The notes: generated from the sequence alone by a model not told the origin. Counted from the first letter of the stretch, positions 1-8,285 are shown. The stretch: 64,000 bases of DNA from Flavobacterium weaverense (GCF_003688495.1 NZ_REFH01000008.1:659717-723716), one strand, 5' to 3'. Numbers and translations are program-made.

Positions 1-797
1 AAGCCATTTCTGATGAAGCTAAAGCGGCGAAGGTTCCTTTTATAGTGGACAATACTGTCGCTTCTCCTTATTTATTGAATCCAATTCACCATGGTGCTGA
101 TATTGTGATTCACTCATTAACAAAATATATCACAGGAAATGGAACTTCATTAGGTGGAGTGATCATTGATGCAGGAAACTTTGATTGGACTAATGGTAAA
201 TTTCCTGAATTCACAGAGCCTTCTGCTGGTTACCATGGTTTAGTGTATCACGAGGCTTTAGGTAGAGCGGCTTTTATAGCCAAGGTGAGAATTGAAGGCT
301 TGCGAGATTTTGGAGCAGCCTTAAGCCCTTTTAATGCTTTTCAAATAATTCAAGGTTTAGAAACTTTGCCAATTAGGATTCAAAGACATAGCGAAAATGC
401 TTTGGCTTTAGCCGAATGGTTAGAAAGTCACGAAGAGGTTGCTTGGGTAAATTACCCTGGATTGAAGTCTAGTAAGTATTATGATTTAGGGCAGAAATAT
501 TTACCTAAAGGTCAAAGTGGAGTAGTAACTTTTGGTTTAAAAGGTGGCTTTGAAGCAGCTAAAAAAGTAGCGGATGAAACTAAATTATTCTCGCTTCTAG
601 CTAACATAGGCGATACAAAATCTTTAATAATACATCCGGCAAGTACAACGCACCAACAATTATCAGCAACGGAGCAAATCGCTGCGGGAGTTCCAAATGA
701 CTTAATTAGATTGTCTGTTGGTTTAGAAGATATTCAAGATCTAATTCAAGACTTAAAAGAAGTATTTGAAAATATAAAACAGGCTCAGCTAGTTTAA
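1..797 (+). CDS. O-acetylhomoserine sulfhydrylase-type PLP enzyme, C-terminal part (cut by window edge)
   Basis: The reading frame is open from base 3, so the true start is left of the window. The visible ~264 residues belong to the Cys/Met metabolism PLP family (fold type I). The SLTK motif around bases 114-125 carries the lysine that would form the PLP aldimine, and the C-terminal part has the family motifs LSPFNAF, SLLANIGDTKSL and HPASTTH. The LSPFNAFQIIQGLETLPIR stretch and long C-terminal domain fit MetY-type O-acetylhomoserine aminocarboxypropyltransferase, which joins sulfide to O-acetylhomoserine to give homocysteine in the cytoplasm. This matches the acetyltransferase domain encoded at 2509. 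A terminator follows at 838. Family is certain; exact substrate is inferred from context. Confidence 0.88.
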   Translation, partial: AISDEAKAAKVPFIVDNTVASPYLLNPIHHGADIVIHSLTKYITGNGTSLGGVIIDAGNFDWTNGKFPEFTEPSAGYHGLVYHEALGRAAFIAKVRIEGLRDFGAALSPFNAFQIIQGLETLPIRIQRHSENALALAEWLESHEEVAWVNYPGLKSSKYYDLGQKYLPKGQSGVVTFGLKGGFEAAKKVADETKLFSLLANIGDTKSLIIHPASTTHQQLSATEQIAAGVPNDLIRLSVGLEDIQDLIQDLKEVFENIKQAQLV

Positions 798-837
798 AGA
801 GAAACCTATTTATCTTTGAATGTTTAGATTTTAAATG

Positions 838-871
838 AAAGACTTCTGTAAATTCAGAAGTCTTTTTTTAT
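838..871 (+). terminator. Rho-independent terminator after the sulfhydrylase gene
   Basis: An 11-bp stem (AAAGACTTCTG / CAGAAGTCTTT) with a 6-base loop is followed by a run of T. It lies 40 bases after the stop codon at 797. Confidence 0.85.
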
Positions 872-1116
872 ATGATTGATGAGTTATATAAGAGAAAATA
901 TTTGACTTGAGAACATCGAAATATAATTCCCTACGTAAGCAATAAAAATTGGTAAGAAATTATATAAGTTTTAAAATTAATTGTGTAACCTTTTTAGCAA
1001 AAGATTAAACTAAATTTGCTGAATAAGAAAAAAGAGCCAGTAACTATTTTGTTAACTTCTCTTTTTGAAGATTGAGTAATGCGGGTATTTATAAATAATT
1101 AAACTAAAATTTTATT
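872..1116 (+). other. AT-rich intergenic stretch with one possible promoter
   Basis: No gene is visible between the terminator and the small gene at 1117. TAAATTTG at 1011-1018 fits the Bacteroidota -7 element TAnnTTTG. The nearest TTG (981-983) is spaced further away than usual, so this is only a candidate promoter for the 1117 gene. Confidence 0.35.
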
Positions 1117-1407
1117 ATGGAATCAAAAGAATTATTGGTTACAATGGAAAATTCGACCAAAGTGAATAATAGAATTGGAGATCACAAATGGGATAAATAT
1201 CTAGATGATTATTTTAACTATTTTAAAGAATACAAAAAGCACTACAATAAATCAATTGAAGGAAATAGTAAGTCACTATCAATATATCCTTATATGCAGC
1301 AAAAATGGGAGTCTCTGAAAAGAAGAATCAGTAGAGCGCATAAGTATAATCGCTTAAATGATAAACAAATTGAAAGGCTGATTGTTATGAAAATTAAGGA
1401 ATATTAA
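1117..1407 (+). CDS. Small hypothetical protein, 96 residues
   Basis: I do not recognise this protein. It is basic and rich in Lys, Tyr and Asn, with aromatic-rich helical stretches (DKWDKYLDDYFNYFKEYKK is one) and a basic segment near residues 68-80. It has no signal peptide, no membrane segment and no cysteine. Its amphipathic, basic composition could suit nucleic-acid or protein binding, but that is only an impression. ATG start follows an A/T-rich leader without Shine-Dalgarno, usual here. A possible -7 box lies 100 bases upstream. It stands alone between two terminator-like hairpins, so it is probably monocistronic. Codon use resembles the neighbours, supporting a real gene. Confidence 0.55.
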   Translation: MESKELLVTMENSTKVNNRIGDHKWDKYLDDYFNYFKEYKKHYNKSIEGNSKSLSIYPYMQQKWESLKRRISRAHKYNRLNDKQIERLIVMKIKEY

Positions 1408-1498
1408 TTTAAAGTTATTAATCAGTTAAATCAGTCAATCACATTAGGAGAATGCGAAAATAATTTCGATATTTGAGTAAATAAAAAATAAACATGGA

Positions 1499-1615
1499 AT
1501 TTAAAATTAGTAATACGTTTATGGTCGGTCAGGATAAATCCTGAGGGTAGTTTATTGCGTAATTTTAAATTGAAATTATAATAAATAAGCTTCCCAGTTA
1601 ACGGGAGGCTTTTTT
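1499..1615 (+). ncRNA. Candidate small structured RNA ending in a terminator
   Basis: Within the 473-base gene-free stretch 1408-1880, bases about 1499-1515 (ATTTAAAATTA, then ACG) can pair with 1557-1570 (CGTAATTTTAAAT). Inside this stem is a perfect hairpin, TCAGGATAAATCCTGA. A 9-bp terminator stem AAGCTTCCC / GGGAGGCTT with a T run follows at 1587-1615. No ORF of useful length precedes the terminator, so it either ends the 1117 transcript or belongs to a small RNA. I could not match a named RNA family. Confidence 0.35.
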
Positions 1616-1782
1616 TATAAATAGTCGTATAACATTTTTTTAAAAGAATATAGTCAAAACAGATGAATAGATTAAAAAATCATTTTAGTAGCAAGCTAGC
1701 AGTCACAAAAACAATTTGTGTCATTACGATGCTGCGTATGAATGTCTGTTAAATCCAAAATTGAAAGTTTAAAGCATAGCTT

Positions 1783-1817
1783 AAAACCCTTTTGGATATA
1801 AATCTAAAAGGGTTTTT
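1783..1817 (+). terminator. Terminator hairpin without an obvious gene
   Basis: AAAACCCTTTT (1783-1793) pairs perfectly with AAAAGGGTTTT (1806-1816) and is followed by a T-rich stretch. No ORF lies between the previous terminator (1615) and this one, only a short hairpin (CACAAA / TTTGTG near 1705-1722). It may end a short RNA, or act on the minus strand too, since its A-rich 5' side gives a T run in reverse. Confidence 0.55.
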
Positions 1818-1880
1818 GCTTTTAGAAGTAAATGAAATAAGTAAAAAAACGAATATTATAAACCTAACAACTAATTAATT

Positions 1881-2090
1881 ATGAGTGCCACTAAGTACGT
1901 AGCAAAAACATTTCAGTTATTAAAAAATCTTAATTTCAGAAATAAAAGAAAGAAGAGTAATGACTTTATAAATGAGCTAATCGATTCAAGATTCGGAGTT
2001 TCAATAAATGATAATTTAGCACAAACAAAGGTGCCAAATTCATTGCTTTTTTTAATGTATTCAAAAGAGAATGAAACTTTATTTATTTAA
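1881..2090 (+). CDS. Small hypothetical protein, 69 residues
   Basis: Unrecognised. The N-terminal half is basic (FRNKRKKSNDF) and the C-terminal half is hydrophobic without being a clear membrane helix. The leader (AACAACTAATTAATT before ATG) resembles that of other genes here. It sits alone after a terminator-like hairpin (1783-1817) and before a structured inverted repeat (2131-2209). There is no domain support, so it could be a chance ORF. Confidence 0.35.
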   Translation: MSATKYVAKTFQLLKNLNFRNKRKKSNDFINELIDSRFGVSINDNLAQTKVPNSLLFLMYSKENETLFI

Positions 2091-2130
2091 AAAACGGGAA
2101 TTTAATTTCCTCCATTTTAAAGTAGAAAAA

Positions 2131-2209
2131 ACGTGCACTGCTTATTCAAATTAGAGATTGTAAAATCTATCGTTATATTTATTTTGCGAGAATAGGCAGT
2201 GTACTTTTC
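2131..2209 (+). ncRNA. Imperfect inverted repeat with G-U compensation, possible RNA hairpin
   Basis: GTGCACTGCTTATTC (from 2133) pairs with GAATAGGCAGTGTAC (to about 2204). The two positions that are not Watson-Crick are G-U pairs in RNA, which suggests selection on RNA structure. About 40 bases of AT-rich sequence form the loop. The right arm is followed by TTTTCATTTTT, so it may double as a terminator for the 1881 gene. Confidence 0.35.
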
Positions 2210-2250
2210 ATTTTTAAAATGTACAAATTAGGAATCAAAAGAGTCAAAAG

Positions 2251-2282
2251 TTTGGTTTTTAAAAATAATTACAGTTAATTTG
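2251..2282 (+). promoter_or_regulatory. Candidate promoter for the SAM riboswitch / metX-thrA transcript
   Basis: TTTGG at 2251-2255 and TTAATTTG at 2275-2282 are spaced by 20 bp, the geometry of the Bacteroidota housekeeping promoter. The second SAM riboswitch has a matching arrangement (TTG, 20 bp, TTACTTTG at 17579-17586). Confidence 0.5.
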
Positions 2283-2310
2283 CTGCTTTAAGTTCACACT
2301 TGTATTGAAA

Positions 2311-2431
2311 TGTTATAAAGAAAGGCAGAGGGATTAGACCCGATGAAGCCTTAGCAACCCTTCGATTTATCGAAGAAGGTGCTGCATTCTACCTCGAACT
2401 GAAATTATTTCAGTTACTTGGAAAGATAACA
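2311..2431 (+). promoter_or_regulatory. SAM-I (S-box) riboswitch upstream of metX-thrA
   Basis: The S-box core is clear: AGAGGGAT, GACCCGATGAAGCC, TTAGCAACC and AAGGTGCT appear in the right order. Stem P1 closes TGTTAT (2311-2316) with ATAACA (2426-2431). The hairpin CTGAAATTATTTCAG (2399-2413) is the P4-like arm. It binds S-adenosylmethionine and lowers expression of the downstream methionine gene. The platform is less clear. A weak CTAGA / TCTAG hairpin before TTTCTTTC (about 2442-2473) could be a terminator, or control could act on the TTG start at 2509. Confidence 0.95.
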
Positions 2432-2508
2432 CTAAGAATTCGTCTAGACACCTAACATCTAGCTTTCTTTCTAATATTTCCAGACACAAATCAAAAATCA
2501 TTAAAGAT

Positions 2509-5500
2509 TTGAAATTGGAAAATAAACCTTCATTAATTACATTACAAGATTTCACCACGCATAATGGTGCTTTCTATGCTACACTTAACTTAAGTTATCA
2601 GGTTTTTGGTGCTGCTTTGCACACCGCTCCTATAATTTTAATCAATCATGCTTTAACTGGAAACTCACAGGTAATAGGAGAATCTGGTTGGTGGAATGAA
2701 ATAGTAGGAGTTGATAAAACAATCGATACTAGAAAATATACAATCATCGCTTTTGATGTTCCAGGTAATGGTTTTAATTCAGCTACAATCGAGAATTATA
2801 GAGATTTTATTGCCAGAGATATTGCTAAAATTTTTCTGGAAGGACTTCGTGTATTAAAAGTTGATCAACTTTTTGCGCTTATCGGTGGATCTGTAGGAGG
2901 AGGAATAGGTTGGGAAATTTTGGCCTTAAAGCCAAAACTAACACAAAACTTTATTCCCATTGCGACCGATTGGAAAGCTACTGATTGGTTGATTGCTAAC
3001 TGTTACTTGCAAGAGCAAATATTAAACAATTCCAAGAAACCTATAGAAGACGCGCGCATTCACGCAATGTTGTGCTACCGAACTCCTGAATCTTTTAAAG
3101 AAAAATTTAATAGAGATATCAATTTACAACTTGAAACCTTTCAAGTAGAGAGTTGGCTGAATTATCACGGAGAAAAATTGGAGAAAAGATTTCAGTTAGC
3201 TGCGTACAAGATGATGAATCAACTATTAAAAACGATTGATATCACTCGGAATCGAGAATCTTTAGAATCACTGATTTCTAAAGTCGATGCAAATATTTAT
3301 ATCGTAGGAATCAATTCTGATTTATTTTTTACGGCAAAGGAGAATAAGGAAACATACAACGATATTAAAAAATTTAAAAACAATGTATTCTACAGTGAGA
3401 TTGACTCGCAGCATGGACACGATGCTTTCTTGATGGAATACGAACAATTAGACAATTTATTAGAAGTAGTCTTCAAAAATAAAAAACAAATGAAAATATT
3501 AAAATTTGGTGGAAAATCTTTAGCAAACGGTGAAGGGATTAATACGGTTCTAAATATTATTGAAAGTAAAATAAAGCAAGAAGAAAAAGTCGCAGTTGTT
3601 GTATCAGCAAGAGGAAAAGCTACTGATGAGCTAGATGATATTTTAACCATCGCTGTAAAAAATGGTAATTACAAACCACTTCTTGAGAGTTTTAAAAAAT
3701 ATCAAAAAGATGGATTTGAATCAATTGATTTTTCTGTTGAATTTGAAAAATTAGATAAGCTTTTTGAAGGGGTAAGTTTAATAGGCGATTACAGCACTAA
3801 AATTCAAGATCAAATTTTGGCACAAGGAGAAGTACTTTCAGCTAAATTACTTGTGTTTTTATTAAACGAGAGAGGTATTTATGCAAAATTTGCCGATACC
3901 CGTGAATTGATAGTGACAGACTCGAATTTTGGTGATGCTCAACCTATAGAAGCTGCTTCGAAAAAGAATATCATCCAGATTTTTAAAGAAAATGAAGATG
4001 CCGTTTTAGTAATTACAGGTTTTATTGGTGCAAATGCAAAACAGGAGACCACTACTTTAGGTAGAAATGGAAGTAATTACACTGCTTCACTAATAGCAAA
4101 CTTTATCAATGCTGAGGAACTCCAGAATTTCACGCATGTTGATGGAATATATACTGCAAATCCAGATTTAGTTCTAGATGCTAAGAAAATAGATCACCTA
4201 ACTTTTAATGAAGCTAATGAGTTGGCTAATTTCGGAGCAACAATTTTACATGCTAAGACTATCATTCCTTTATTAGAAAAAAATATTCCGCTTCGTATTT
4301 TAAATACGTTTAATCACGAAAATAAAGGAACATTGATAACTGCTAATGCTGCAGGAGCTGGTATAAAAACACTTTCTGTATTAGAAAATGTAGCTTTAGT
4401 GAATCTTGAAGGAAGAGGGTTATTAGGAAAAACAGGTGTAGATGCTCGTATTTTTAAAGTAATGGGTGATAATGACATTAGTGTAAGTATCATTTCTCAA
4501 GGTTCGTCAGAAAGAGGAATTGGATTGGTAGTTGCAGCTGATAAAGCCACTAAGGCTATGATCGAATTAGAAAAGGAATTTGAAAATGATTTCTATTCTA
4601 AAGATGTGAATAAAATTACTGTAGTCGATAATGTCTCGGTAATTTCTATAATAGGCCAAGATTTAAGTACGTTCCATAAGCCCTATACTGCTTTAATTAA
4701 AAACAAAATAATTCCAATACTTTTTAACAACACTGTTACGGGTAAAAACGTCAGTTTAGTAGTTAAGAAAACAGAACTTTATAAAGCTTTAAATGTTATT
4801 CATGGCGAGATTTTTGGAGTTTCAAAGAAAATAAATATTGCTATTTTTGGTCATGGTTTGGTAGGAGGAACTTTAATTAATCAAATTTTAGAGTCTGCTG
4901 AAGCAATTGATAAACGGAAACATATTAAACTAAATGTTTTTGCTATTGCCAATTCTAAAAAAATTCTTCTAGACAAAAATGGTGTTTCTCTAGAGTGGAA
5001 AAATCAAATTCAAGATCAAGGAATTCCGTATACGATGGAAGACGTTATTGCTTATGCAAATGAACATCATTTAGAAAATTTGATTGCAATCGATAATACA
5101 GCAAGTGCTGCATTTGTCGAAAATTATATTCCGCTTGTAGAAAGCAGCTTTGATTTAATTTCGTCGAATAAAGTAGCAAACACTTTAAGCTATGGTTTTT
5201 ATAAAGATCTAAGAAGTTCACTAGCCGAAAACCAGAAAAATTATTTATATGAAACTAACGTAGGTGCTGGATTACCTTTGATTGATACAATAAAATTATT
5301 ACACCTATCAGGTGAAAATATCACTAAAATTAAAGGTGTATTTAGTGGAACGTTAAGCTATTTATTTAATAATTTCTCTGCAAAAGATGCTCCATTTAGT
5401 GAAATTTTAAAAGAAGCAATTGACAACGGTTACACGGAGCCAGATCCAAGAGAAGATTTATGCGGTAATGACGTGGGAAGAAAATTGTTGATTTTAGCAA

Positions 5501-5901
5501 GAGAATTAGATTTGCAAAATGAATTTGAAGAAATTAAAATCCAAAATCTTATTCCAGAACATTTACGTGAAGGTGATGTTGCTGATTTTTTAACAAAACT
5601 CAAGGAATTTGATCCTATTTATAATAAAATAAAAGCGGACCAAAAACCGAATCATGTTCTAAGATATATAGGCGAATTGTCTGGAGATTTGCAGCATGAT
5701 AAAGGAATACTGGAAGTGAAATTAGTTTCAGTTCCTTCAGATACTACATTAGGAGGATTGAAAGGTTCTGATTCTTTCTTCGAAATTTACACAGAGTCTT
5801 ATGGAGATAGACCAATTTTAATTCAAGGAGCGGGTGCTGGATCAGCGGTGACAGCGAGAGGAGTATTTGGAGATATTTTGAGATTATCAGATAAAGGATA
5901 A
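2509..5901 (+). CDS. thrA: Trifunctional homoserine O-acetyltransferase / aspartokinase / homoserine dehydrogenase fusion (MetX-ThrA)
   Basis: One 1130-residue ORF joins three enzymes. Residues ~1-325 are an alpha/beta-hydrolase homoserine acetyltransferase with NHALTGN, nucleophile Ser128 in GGSVGGG, Asp271 and His304 (GHDAF). Residues ~328-770 are aspartokinase (KILKFGGKSLANGEG, then ACT-type regulatory segments). Residues ~776-1130 are homoserine dehydrogenase (GHGLVGG at 781-787; GYTEPDPREDLCGNDVGRK). The junction is FKNKKQ-MKILKF, where a separate thrA would start at base 3490, and there is no stop between. The only plausible start is TTG (2509 or 2515), since no ATG occurs before residue ~190. 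The protein covers three of the four steps from aspartate to O-acetylhomoserine (semialdehyde dehydrogenase is missing) and is preceded by a SAM riboswitch, so the kinase is also under SAM control. A palindromic element follows directly. Confidence 0.93.
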   Translation: MKLENKPSLITLQDFTTHNGAFYATLNLSYQVFGAALHTAPIILINHALTGNSQVIGESGWWNEIVGVDKTIDTRKYTIIAFDVPGNGFNSATIENYRDFIARDIAKIFLEGLRVLKVDQLFALIGGSVGGGIGWEILALKPKLTQNFIPIATDWKATDWLIANCYLQEQILNNSKKPIEDARIHAMLCYRTPESFKEKFNRDINLQLETFQVESWLNYHGEKLEKRFQLAAYKMMNQLLKTIDITRNRESLESLISKVDANIYIVGINSDLFFTAKENKETYNDIKKFKNNVFYSEIDSQHGHDAFLMEYEQLDNLLEVVFKNKKQMKILKFGGKSLANGEGINTVLNIIESKIKQEEKVAVVVSARGKATDELDDILTIAVKNGNYKPLLESFKKYQKDGFESIDFSVEFEKLDKLFEGVSLIGDYSTKIQDQILAQGEVLSAKLLVFLLNERGIYAKFADTRELIVTDSNFGDAQPIEAASKKNIIQIFKENEDAVLVITGFIGANAKQETTTLGRNGSNYTASLIANFINAEELQNFTHVDGIYTANPDLVLDAKKIDHLTFNEANELANFGATILHAKTIIPLLEKNIPLRILNTFNHENKGTLITANAAGAGIKTLSVLENVALVNLEGRGLLGKTGVDARIFKVMGDNDISVSIISQGSSERGIGLVVAADKATKAMIELEKEFENDFYSKDVNKITVVDNVSVISIIGQDLSTFHKPYTALIKNKIIPILFNNTVTGKNVSLVVKKTELYKALNVIHGEIFGVSKKINIAIFGHGLVGGTLINQILESAEAIDKRKHIKLNVFAIANSKKILLDKNGVSLEWKNQIQDQGIPYTMEDVIAYANEHHLENLIAIDNTASAAFVENYIPLVESSFDLISSNKVANTLSYGFYKDLRSSLAENQKNYLYETNVGAGLPLIDTIKLLHLSGENITKIKGVFSGTLSYLFNNFSAKDAPFSEILKEAIDNGYTEPDPREDLCGNDVGRKLLILARELDLQNEFEEIKIQNLIPEHLREGDVADFLTKLKEFDPIYNKIKADQKPNHVLRYIGELSGDLQHDKGILEVKLVSVPSDTTLGGLKGSDSFFEIYTESYGDRPILIQGAGAGSAVTARGVFGDILRLSDKG

Positions 5902-6007
5902 AATCCCCTAACCCCCGAAGGGGGGAATAAAGAAAATATAAATAAGTATAAAAGGGACATACCTCCGGTCTTGGCTCCCTCCCTTTCGGGGAGGGTTGGG
6001 GAGGGGA
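5902..6007. repeat. Paired palindromic element, family 1, copy A
   Basis: Left arm ATCCCCTAACCCCCGAAGG begins one base after the stop codon of the fusion gene. The right arm (GGCTCCCTCCCTTTCGGGG, then GAGGGTTGGGGAGGGG) ends 5 bases before the ATG at 6012. The arms are inverted copies separated by ~40 AT-rich bases, so the whole unit can fold as two small hairpins or one long one. The terminal GGGGAGGGG looks like a strong Shine-Dalgarno sequence, rare in this phylum. Confidence 0.85.
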
Positions 6008-6011
6008 TATT

Positions 6012-6464
6012 ATGAAAGTAACATTAAATAGAGTAAACGACAATTTTCATTTCGAATTAAAAAACGAACGTGGACATATAGTAAACGTAGACAGCCGTCC
6101 AGAATTTGGAGGCAATGATATGGGGCCAAGTCCCATGGAATTGATATTAATGGGAGTAGCTGGATGTAGCGCCATAGATATGATTTCGATTCTAAAAAAG
6201 CAACGTCAAGAAATTACTTCGTTCAAAGCTGAGGTTGATGGCGAAAGAGTCCAACTAGGAGAGGCAAAGCCTTTTAAAGATATTCACGTTGTTTTTTACT
6301 TAGAAGGCGAAATTAATCCTGAAAAAGCAGCGAGAGCCGCACAACTTTCTTTCGAGAAATATTGCTCGGTTTCAAAAACTTTAGAACCAACAGCTACTGT
6401 TCACTACAAAGTGGTTTTAAATGGAATCCCCCTAACCCCCGATGGAGAATCAAACAACTTATAA
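6012..6464 (+). CDS. OsmC family protein (redox-active)
   Basis: A 150-residue OsmC/Ohr-fold protein with the two conserved cysteines, Cys52 in AGCSAIDM and Cys118 in YCSVSKT. In this family they reduce organic peroxides or related oxidised thiols. MGPSPMELILMGVAGC is the typical family helix. It lies between metX-thrA and the 6554 PLP enzyme, so a role near sulfur or persulfide chemistry is plausible but inferred. The last ~12 residues (IPLTPDGESNNL) are not OsmC sequence. They are the translation of the left arm of a palindromic element (copy B) that has replaced the original stop. Confidence 0.85.
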   Translation: MKVTLNRVNDNFHFELKNERGHIVNVDSRPEFGGNDMGPSPMELILMGVAGCSAIDMISILKKQRQEITSFKAEVDGERVQLGEAKPFKDIHVVFYLEGEINPEKAARAAQLSFEKYCSVSKTLEPTATVHYKVVLNGIPLTPDGESNNL

Positions 6465-6541
6465 ATAATTGCTGATTTTTAAATAATAACACTCTATTCT
6501 CGGCTCCCTCTCCCCCGCGGCGGAAGGGCTGAGGTAGGGAT
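6425..6541. repeat. Paired palindromic element, family 1, copy B (overlaps the OsmC C-terminus)
   Basis: Left arm AATCCCCCTAACCCCCGATG lies inside the 3' end of the OsmC gene. Right arm CGGCTCCCTCTCCCCCGCGG plus GGCGGAAGGGCTGAGG ends 13 bases before the next ATG (6554). It is more degenerate than copies A and E, suggesting an older insertion. Confidence 0.75.
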
Positions 6542-6553
6542 AATACAACTTAT

Positions 6554-7726
6554 ATGAACGAAGAAGAATTTGGATTTGAAACCCAAGCGATCCGCAATCA
6601 AATAGAAAGAACACAATATTTAGAGCATTCAGTGCCTTTATACTTAACTTCTAGTTTTGTTTTTGAAGATGCAGAAGATATGCGAGCATCATTCGCAGAA
6701 GAAAAGGATAGAAATATCTACAGCCGATACAGTAATCCAAATACCAACGAATTTGTAAATAAAATTTGTAAAATGGAAGGGGCTGAGGCCGGTTATGCCT
6801 TTGCTTCTGGTATGGCAGCGGTATATTCTACTTTAGGAGCTTTGTTAAAATCTGGTGATCACATCGTGTCAGCAGGAAGCGTTTTTGGAGCTACTCATTC
6901 TCTTTTTATGAAATACTTCCCGAAATGGAATATTGAAACTTCGTATTTTGATATCAACAAACCAGAAACTATTGAAAGTTTCATAAAGCCCAATACAAAA
7001 ATACTTTTCGCAGAGTCGCCGACTAATCCCGCAATTGATATTATTGATTTGGAGTTACTAGGAGACATAGCTAAAAAGCACAATTTGATTTTAATAATTG
7101 ATAATTGCTTTGCTACACCTTACATTCAACAGCCTATAAAATGGGGAGCGCATTTAGTCGTTCACTCCGCAACTAAGCTAATTGATGGTCAAGGACGAGT
7201 TTTGGGAGGAGTAACTGTAGGAAATGTTGATTTGATTAAAGAAATATATTTATTTTCTAGACTCACAGGGCCATCTTTATCACCATTTAATGCTTGGGTA
7301 CTTTCAAAAAGTTTAGAAACATTAGCAGTTCGAGTAGAAAAACACTGCGAAAACGCACTTAAGGTGGCAGAGTTTTTAGAAAGTCATCCTAATGTCAACC
7401 AGGTAAAATATCCTTTTTTAAAGTCTCACGCGCAATACGAAATTGCCAAAAAACAAATGAGTTTAGGTGGAAACATTGTAGCATTTGAAATCAAAGGAGG
7501 TCTTGAGGCTGGAAGAGCATTTTTAGATAAAATTAAATTATGTTCATTATCACCTAATTTAGGAGATACGCGAACAATTGTAACGCATCCTGCTTCAACA
7601 ACGCACAGTAAATTATCAGTTGAAGAACGTCTAGCTGTAAGTATCACAGATGGCTTAGTTCGTGTTTCTGTAGGGTTAGAAACTGTAAAAGATGTGATTG
7701 CTGATTTAGAGCAGGCGCTTGCGTAA
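6554..7726 (+). CDS. O-succinyl/O-acetylhomoserine sulfhydrylase or cystathionine gamma-synthase-like PLP enzyme
   Basis: A 390-residue fold-type I PLP enzyme of the Cys/Met metabolism family, full length. The aldimine lysine is Lys208 in VVHSATKLIDGQGRVLGG. That HSATK...DGQGRVLGG wording is characteristic of MetZ-type homoserine sulfhydrylases rather than of cystathionine gamma-lyases. YSRYSNPNT, ESPTNPAIDIIDL and HPASTTHSKLSVEER are the other family blocks. It likely forms homocysteine (or cystathionine) from the activated homoserine made by the 2509 protein, alongside the MetY-type enzyme at the left edge. A family 1 palindrome fills the upstream gap. It is co-directional with the Rrf2 regulator gene. 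Substrate choice cannot be settled from sequence. Confidence 0.87.
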   Translation: MNEEEFGFETQAIRNQIERTQYLEHSVPLYLTSSFVFEDAEDMRASFAEEKDRNIYSRYSNPNTNEFVNKICKMEGAEAGYAFASGMAAVYSTLGALLKSGDHIVSAGSVFGATHSLFMKYFPKWNIETSYFDINKPETIESFIKPNTKILFAESPTNPAIDIIDLELLGDIAKKHNLILIIDNCFATPYIQQPIKWGAHLVVHSATKLIDGQGRVLGGVTVGNVDLIKEIYLFSRLTGPSLSPFNAWVLSKSLETLAVRVEKHCENALKVAEFLESHPNVNQVKYPFLKSHAQYEIAKKQMSLGGNIVAFEIKGGLEAGRAFLDKIKLCSLSPNLGDTRTIVTHPASTTHSKLSVEERLAVSITDGLVRVSVGLETVKDVIADLEQALA

Positions 7727-7849
7727 GATTTTAGATTTGTGATTAACGATTTTTGATTGTAGATTTGGTGTTGGTGCCAAAAATTAAAAAATACGATACT
7801 AATTTTTAAAGATCTAAAATCGTTAATCCTCAATCAACAATAGTTAAAA
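7727..7849. repeat. Intergenic inverted repeat between the PLP enzyme and Rrf2 genes
   Basis: GATTAACGATTTT (from about 7740) is matched by AAAATCGTTAATC (ending near 7828), with ~60 AT-rich bases between. Words of the GATTTTAGATTTG kind recur around 10430 and 11400, a low-complexity spacer type here. It could act as a weak attenuator or mRNA-stability hairpin, but no T run follows. Confidence 0.45.
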
Positions 7850-8260
7850 ATGCTTTCAAAAAAAACAAAATACGGAATAAAAGCAATGACTTTTTTGGCT
7901 CGTCAGGAGAACAACACTCCTATTCAAATTGCTGAAATAGCAAAAAGCGAAAACATTTCATTAAAGTTTTTAGAAAGTATTTTGTTATTACTTCGCCATT
8001 CGGGATTCTTAGGTGCTAAAAAAGGTAAAGGCGGTGGTTATTATCTAATCAAAGATCCCAAAGATATCAATATGGCTCACGTCTACCGAATTTTAGAAGG
8101 ACCCATAGCACTTTTGCCTTGCGCAAGTCACAATTTCTATGAAAAGTGTGATGATTGTAAAGATGAGGTGGCATGTGCTGTTCGCAAACTAATGATTGAA
8201 GTTCGTGATAATACGTTACAGATATTGGAAAGTAACACACTCGCTGATATCGCCTTTTAA
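7850..8260 (+). CDS. Rrf2 family transcriptional regulator
   Basis: A 136-residue Rrf2 protein: N-terminal winged helix (MLSKKTKYGIKAMTFLAR; KSENISLKFLESILLLLR recognition region; GAKKGKGGGYYL wing) and a C-terminal effector part with four cysteines in the pattern C-x8-C-x2-C-x5-C (about residues 87-106). The pattern could bind an Fe-S cluster or sense thiols, as in IscR or CymR relatives. It sits between methionine and sulfate-assimilation genes, and a palindrome is shared by the divergent 9366/9688 promoters. By analogy with CymR it is the best candidate regulator of the cys genes; binding is inferred. Confidence 0.88.
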   Translation: MLSKKTKYGIKAMTFLARQENNTPIQIAEIAKSENISLKFLESILLLLRHSGFLGAKKGKGGGYYLIKDPKDINMAHVYRILEGPIALLPCASHNFYEKCDDCKDEVACAVRKLMIEVRDNTLQILESNTLADIAF

Positions 8261-8285
8261 TTCATTATTTCAGTAATATTTATTT

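Noticed and set aside
5744..6043. Minus-strand ORF of 99 codons across the end of metX-thrA and element A
   Set aside because: It overlaps a certain gene and a palindromic repeat and encodes repeat-derived low-complexity peptide (SPPQPSPKGREPRPE). No domain.
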